NCBI GenBank assembly: GCA_029879555.1
Contig: JAOUQB010000054.1
Location: 1 to 10,070 of the forward strand
Direction of reading: 5' to 3'
Length of the DNA stretch: 10,070 bases
Source of the DNA: Nitrospirota bacterium
GTDB taxonomy: Bacteria > Nitrospirota > Nitrospiria > Nitrospirales > UBA8639
The notes under the pieces were generated by a model. It was given only the letters and a program-made list of their open reading frames with translations, made no database searches and was not told where the DNA came from. The number at the start of each line of letters is the position of its first letter. Position 1 is the stretch's first letter. The translations under genes were made by a program, and so were the position numbers. Below are positions 6,991-10,070 of this stretch, piece after piece.

Positions 6991-7536
6991 CTATTTTCTG
7001 GAAACGGTTGATTCTTGAAGCAATGGCCGGACGGTTTCGGTGATGGATTCTTCCGTCAGTAACCCACCTTTGACGATCTTTCGGACATGTCCGGTTTTGT
7101 CAATAAAAATACTGACGGGCAGACCGACGACTCCATATTGATTGGCCACATGATTATCCGGGTCAAGCAGTACTTCAAACGTATGGCGGTGTTCGGCAAT
7201 ATGCTCACGAACTTTGGGGACGTCTTCCAATTCGTTGATGGCTAATACCACAAAGCCTTGATCGCGTAAGGCATCATAGGCTGTTTGCATGGCCGGCATT
7301 TCTTTTGTACATGGTTTGCACCAGGTCGCCCAGAAATTAAGCAACACGACTTTTCCTCGGTATTGGTCCAGCGAACCGTTCTCGCCGGCCAGGTTTGTGA
7401 GTTGAAACGAGGGGGCCGGGCTCCCCAGAAGAGGCGGACGACTCGCCATGCCCCATGATGCCGACAATCCCATTCCCAAGCAGAGAAATGTCGTGGTGAG
7501 ATATATGCTGAGTTTGGCTAATGGTTTTCGTATCAC
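6991..7536 (-). CDS. TlpA/ResA-type periplasmic thioredoxin-like protein
   Basis: The product has 181 residues from the GTG at 7536. This start is preferred over the ATG at 7569 because a perfect AAGGAG lies 5 nt upstream and it gives a compact signal sequence (MIRKPLAK, then hydrophobic IYLTTTFLCLGMGLSASWG). The fold reads as TlpA/ResA: GSPAPSFQLTNLAGENGSL (~38-56), the strand KVVLLNFWATWC, the active site CKPC (Cys73, Cys76), KEMPAMQ, the strand FVVLAINELED, and the cis-Pro loop VVGLPVSIFID (Pro140). Such proteins are membrane-anchored or periplasmic thiol reductases. It lies between two paralogous small proteins carrying C-x3-C, which are plausible thiol partners. The gene follows the first small protein after a 158-nt gap and ends 9 nt before the second. 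Confidence 0.9.
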   Translation of the reverse strand: MIRKPLAKLSIYLTTTFLCLGMGLSASWGMASRPPLLGSPAPSFQLTNLAGENGSLDQYRGKVVLLNFWATWCKPCTKEMPAMQTAYDALRDQGFVVLAINELEDVPKVREHIAEHRHTFEVLLDPDNHVANQYGVVGLPVSIFIDKTGHVRKIVKGGLLTEESITETVRPLLQESTVSRK

Positions 7537-7541
7537 GGAAT

Positions 7542-7547
7542 CTCCTT
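7542..7547 (-). promoter_or_regulatory. Shine-Dalgarno AAGGAG that fixes the start of the tlpA-like gene
   Basis: The minus strand reads AAGGAG followed by a 5-nt spacer and GTG (7536-7534). It lies inside the longer open frame that begins with ATG at 7569, and is the best ribosome binding site in the cluster, so the GTG is the likely start. Confidence 0.75.
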
Positions 7548-7635
7548 GCTTCTCGGGAGCCGACTCCATTTCAGGGTTCTAGATGATGTGGACCATCAAA
7601 AGAATTCTCATCCCTACGGCACATTAGCCTCGACT

Positions 7636-7663
7636 CATCCAATAAAAATTAAGAGATTGAATG
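7636..7663 (-). other. Possible stem-loop in the 158-nt gap between the first His/Cys gene and tlpA
   Basis: On the minus-strand transcript CAUUCAAU (7663-7656) can pair with AUUGGAUG (7643-7636) through eight base pairs including one G-U, around a 12-nt U-rich loop. No U-tract follows the stem, so it is not a convincing terminator; RNA processing or 5' protection of the downstream mRNA is possible. The rest of the gap (7537-7694) shows no convincing promoter. Confidence 0.3.
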
Positions 7664-7694
7664 CTCGGAGGGATCGATGAACTGAAGAACAGGC

Positions 7695-7988
7695 TTAGTA
7701 GGGTGGGGCGCGGGAAGGAAGAAAGGTTTGGGGAAGAGTGATATGAGAAGAAATCGGGAAGGTCTGAAGAATGTCTAGTAGGGAAAGTCGGAAGGAATAG
7801 ACATGAGAGTCCGAGGTTATGCTTTGTGCCGCTGCGCACATCCAAGCGCACATACCTGTGGTATGGGTTTGGGCTGAATGGTGTTGATGTTCAACAGCAT
7901 GCGAGCCGACATTGAGCTGCATCGTGCCCATGATGAGGAGGAGCGCGAAGCTGAGTGAGAGGGCGAATGGTTTGATCAATCGTTGCAT
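7695..7988 (-). CDS. Small exported His/Cys-motif protein A (DUF2946-like layout), first gene of the cluster
   Basis: The product has 97 residues. Residues 1-28 form a signal peptide or anchor (MQRLIKPF, then ALSLSFALLLIMGTM). The motif H-x-H-H-x-A-x-T-H-x4-C-x3-C-x-A-x-Q lies at residues 34-55 (7824-7889), with Cys47 and Cys51 in MCAWMCAAAQ. The C-terminus is S-H-I-T-x8-R-A-P-P-Y (81-97). From the first motif His to the final PP the spacing equals that of the protein at 6658-6981 (63 residues, no gap), so the two are paralogues. The gene lies 54 nt downstream of a TTGACA-type promoter and probably opens the ten-gene transcript. The ATG lacks a strong Shine-Dalgarno sequence. His cluster plus Cys pair suggests transition-metal binding in the periplasm, which is inference; the family is not firmly recognised. 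Confidence 0.75.
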   Translation of the reverse strand: MQRLIKPFALSLSFALLLIMGTMQLNVGSHAVEHQHHSAQTHTTGMCAWMCAAAQSITSDSHVYSFRLSLLDILQTFPISSHITLPQTFLPSRAPPY

Positions 7989-8041
7989 GGTGACGTATCA
8001 GAAGAGCGGCCTCAAGAAAAATTCAAGAATCTAGGGAAAAA

Positions 8042-8071
8042 ATCGTATGAAACTCGTCAATATCCTGTCAA
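8042..8071 (-). promoter_or_regulatory. Candidate sigma70-type promoter for the minus-strand cluster
   Basis: The minus strand carries a perfect -35 TTGACA (8071-8066), an 18-nt spacer and a -10 TACGAT (8047-8042, four of six consensus bases). Transcription would start near 8035 and give a leader of roughly 45-50 nt before the ATG at 7988. Confidence 0.5.
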
Positions 8072-8147
8072 GTTATAGCGGGTGAGATGGGAAGGAACTT
8101 TGCCGCTCTAGAGGCTGGGATTTCCTGATAATGTTGAGTCTTTCGAG

Positions 8148-8175
8148 TTGATTCCCATCGATATTTCGGTATACT
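8148..8175 (+). promoter_or_regulatory. Candidate sigma70-type promoter for secA
   Basis: The plus strand has -35 TTGATT (8148-8153), a 16-nt spacer and -10 TATACT (8170-8175, five of six consensus bases). A start near 8182 would leave a leader of about 94 nt before the secA ATG. No secM-like ORF or obvious leader structure is seen. The rest of the 7989-8275 divergent region holds no recognisable gene. Confidence 0.5.
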
Positions 8176-8275
8176 AAGGACATTCAAGAGAGCAGAAGGC
8201 TTTCCAGCCAACAATTCCTATCTCTTTATTGGGTCACCCCACATCTATTTTCTTATTTCAAGGTAGCGTAGGCCT

Positions 8276-10070
8276 ATGTTTGTACGTCTTCTGAATATTC
8301 TGTTTGGCAGTAACAATGATCGAGAGCTCAAGCGGCTCAAGCCCCAAGTTGACAAAGCGAATGCGTGCGAAGCCTCGCTTCAATCGTTATCTGATGAGGG
8401 TTTGGCGGAGAAGACGGCAGACTTTAAGAAGCGGTTGGAAGCCGGAGAAACGCTCGACGATATTCTTTCTGAAGCCTTTGCCGTGTGTCGGGAAATGTCC
8501 AAGCGAAAATTGGGAATGCGGCACTTTGACGTACAATTGCTTGGCGGCATGGTCTTGCATCAGGGCCGCATTGCGGAAATGCGGACGGGGGAAGGCAAAA
8601 CCCTGGTTGCGACTCTGCCCATTTATCTGAATGCCCTGGATGGAAAAGGGGCGCATTTGGTGACAGTGAACGATTATTTGGCCAAGCGGGACGCGCAATG
8701 GATGGGGCCGCTTTATCATAGTCTAGGGCTGTCCGTCGGGATCATTCAGCACGAAGCCTCGTTTCAGTTTGATCCGACATACGATGCGTCTGATAAACGG
8801 CTGCAATTTCTCCGTCCCTGTTCCCGGCAAGAGGCGTATGGTGCAGATATTACCTATGGGACGAACAATGAATTTGGGTTTGATTATCTGCGGGATAATC
8901 TCATCGTCACGAGTGCCGAACAGGGCGTTCAGCGAGAGCCTAATTATGCCATCGTGGATGAAGTGGATAGCATTCTCATCGACGAAGCTCGAACCCCGTT
9001 GATTATCTCCGGCCCGACTGAACAAAGTACCGACCTGTATTATCAAATCGACCACATTATTCCCAAGCTGACACGGGACGAGGACTTTACGATTGAAGAA
9101 AAAACGAAAACCGTGTCGTTGACGGATGAAGGCAATGTCAAAGTCGAAAAATTACTCGGGGTCGACAATCTCTATGATTTGAAACATCTAAGTTTGGTGC
9201 ATCATGTGGTCAAAGCCTTGCAGGCCCATGCTCTGTATAAACGAGATGTGGAATATGTCGTGAAGGACGGTGAGGTGGTCATCGTCGATGAGTTTACCGG
9301 GCGGATGATGCCAGGGCGTCGCTGGAGTGATGGGCTGCATCAAGCGGTGGAGGCCAAGGAAGGGGTCAAGATCGCGAATGAAAATCAGACCTTGGCGTCG
9401 GTCACCTTCCAGAATTATTTCCGAATGTATAAAAAGCTCGGGGGCATGACCGGGACGGCCGACACGGAAGCGGCAGAGTTTGCCAAGATCTATAATCTGG
9501 AAGTCAATGTCATTCCCACCAATCGTTCCATGGTTCGGATCGATCATCCTGATGTGGTGTACCGCACGGAAAAAGAGAAATTTGAAGCGATCGCAGATGA
9601 TATTAAAGAACATCATGAAAAAGGCCAACCCACATTAATCGGGACGGTATCCATTGAAAAATCAGAACGACTGTCGGCTCTCCTGAATAAACGCGGCGTC
9701 AAGCACAATGTGTTGAATGCCAAGTTCCACGAAAAAGAAGCCGAAATTATCGCGCAAGCCGGGCAGAAGGGGGCGGTCACGATTGCCACGAATATGGCGG
9801 GTCGAGGAACCGATATTTTATTAGGGGGCAGCTTCGAAGCGCTCTTCAAACAGCAATTCATCTATAAGGGTGAGGAGTTGAGCGAAGAAGATCTTGCCAG
9901 GGAATTCGAGAAAATTAAAACGACCTGTGAAGCGAATAAGGTTGAAGTCCTGTCGGCGGGTGGTTTGCATATTGTCGGGACCGAACGTCATGAAAGCCGG
10001 CGCATTGATAATCAATTGCGAGGCCGGGCGGGTCGACAAGGGGATCCAGGATCTTCGCGATTTTTCTTGT
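8276..10070 (+). CDS. secA: Preprotein translocase ATPase SecA, N-terminal 598 residues (3' end outside window)
   Basis: SecA drives Sec-dependent export through SecYEG. The ATG at 8276 is the only sensible start: an in-frame TAG lies at 8264, and the opening [19 protein letters not shown] is typical of the family. NBD1 shows Walker A MRTGEGKT (residues 102-109, Lys108), [16 protein letters not shown] and Walker B DEVDS (228-232) followed by [14 protein letters not shown]. The preprotein-crosslinking domain follows (~250-395), then [11 protein letters not shown], and in NBD2 [17 protein letters not shown] and the arginine-finger region [18 protein letters not shown]. The frame stays open to the last base; the scaffold/wing domains and any C-terminal zinc-binding tail lie beyond the window. 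Walker B is displaced by about 19 residues relative to E. coli, owing to an extra segment before [10 protein letters not shown]. The ribosome binding site is weak. The gene is divergent from the Ton cluster, whose exported products would depend on it only as any secreted protein does. Confidence 0.97.
   Translation, partial: MFVRLLNILFGSNNDRELKRLKPQVDKANACEASLQSLSDEGLAEKTADFKKRLEAGETLDDILSEAFAVCREMSKRKLGMRHFDVQLLGGMVLHQGRIAEMRTGEGKTLVATLPIYLNALDGKGAHLVTVNDYLAKRDAQWMGPLYHSLGLSVGIIQHEASFQFDPTYDASDKRLQFLRPCSRQEAYGADITYGTNNEFGFDYLRDNLIVTSAEQGVQREPNYAIVDEVDSILIDEARTPLIISGPTEQSTDLYYQIDHIIPKLTRDEDFTIEEKTKTVSLTDEGNVKVEKLLGVDNLYDLKHLSLVHHVVKALQAHALYKRDVEYVVKDGEVVIVDEFTGRMMPGRRWSDGLHQAVEAKEGVKIANENQTLASVTFQNYFRMYKKLGGMTGTADTEAAEFAKIYNLEVNVIPTNRSMVRIDHPDVVYRTEKEKFEAIADDIKEHHEKGQPTLIGTVSIEKSERLSALLNKRGVKHNVLNAKFHEKEAEIIAQAGQKGAVTIATNMAGRGTDILLGGSFEALFKQQFIYKGEELSEEDLAREFEKIKTTCEANKVEVLSAGGLHIVGTERHESRRIDNQLRGRAGRQGDPGSSRFFL

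Noticed and set aside
7537..7569. Eleven-codon N-terminal extension of the thioredoxin gene (ATG at 7569)
   Set aside because: The AAGGAG site 5 nt before the GTG at 7536 lies inside this extension, and the shorter start gives a cleaner signal sequence.
7624..7851. Frame encoding PTFPTRHSSDL, reminiscent of translated Illumina adapter (FPTRRSSDL), suggesting assembly contamination
   Set aside because: At DNA level only a stretch of about 10 nt (CTTTCCCTAC) matches the adapter exactly; the rest diverges. The real gene frame (7695-7988) continues through it with conserved paralogue motifs on both sides.
8304..9861. Several 80-150 codon open frames overlapping secA on both strands
   Set aside because: They are shadows of the strongly conserved secA frame, with no ribosome binding sites or recognisable domains.

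Overview
The window comes from a Gram-negative (diderm) bacterium: it holds a Ton motor, several exported periplasmic proteins and an outer-membrane beta-barrel. Base composition is roughly balanced. The SecA sequence and gene mix would fit a Nitrospirota-like organism, but that is an impression from family resemblance, not a demonstrated placement.

Layout. At the left edge (2-712, +) is the C-terminal part of a P-loop kinase of the 'aminoglycoside phosphotransferase/ATP-binding' fusion type, cut by the window edge. From 7988 down to 750 ten genes run on the minus strand. In transcription order they are: a small exported His/Cys protein (7988-7695), a TlpA/ResA-type thioredoxin (7536-6991), a second small His/Cys protein paralogous to the first (6981-6658), an outer-membrane beta-barrel (6554-5454), a TonB-C-domain protein without a recognisable energy-coupling membrane segment (5432-4824), a nine-repeat TPR protein (4791-3745), a canonical TonB (3748-2852), ExbB (2821-2210), ExbD (2213-1803) and a second nine-repeat TPR protein (1787-750). 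Most gaps are short (two ATGA overlaps, others 9-32 nt). The two larger gaps are 158 nt before tlpA and 103 nt before the barrel gene. Cotranscription is likely, although internal promoters are possible. From 8276 to the right edge (+) lies the first ~600 codons of secA. The 287-nt divergent region between the cluster and secA carries one plausible sigma70-type promoter in each direction.

How the genes may work together. ExbB, ExbD and TonB form a complete proton-driven motor in the inner membrane. The two TPR proteins and the second TonB-domain protein have Sec-type N-termini and should sit in the periplasm. The barrel is predicted to be in the outer membrane, but it is far too small to be a classical TonB-dependent receptor and shows no plug domain. 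The promoter-proximal part (two His/Cys proteins around a thioredoxin, then a barrel with His/acid-rich loops) suggests metal and thiol chemistry in the envelope. The combination looks like a dedicated Ton-type machine with duplicated periplasmic parts and no receptor in view. Its substrate cannot be read from the sequence.

The most noteworthy points are the paired His/Cys proteins flanking the thioredoxin, the TonB-domain protein that carries a TonB-box-like motif, the full-length TPR duplication, and a perfect 13-bp inverted repeat inside the 5' coding region of the second tonB-like gene.
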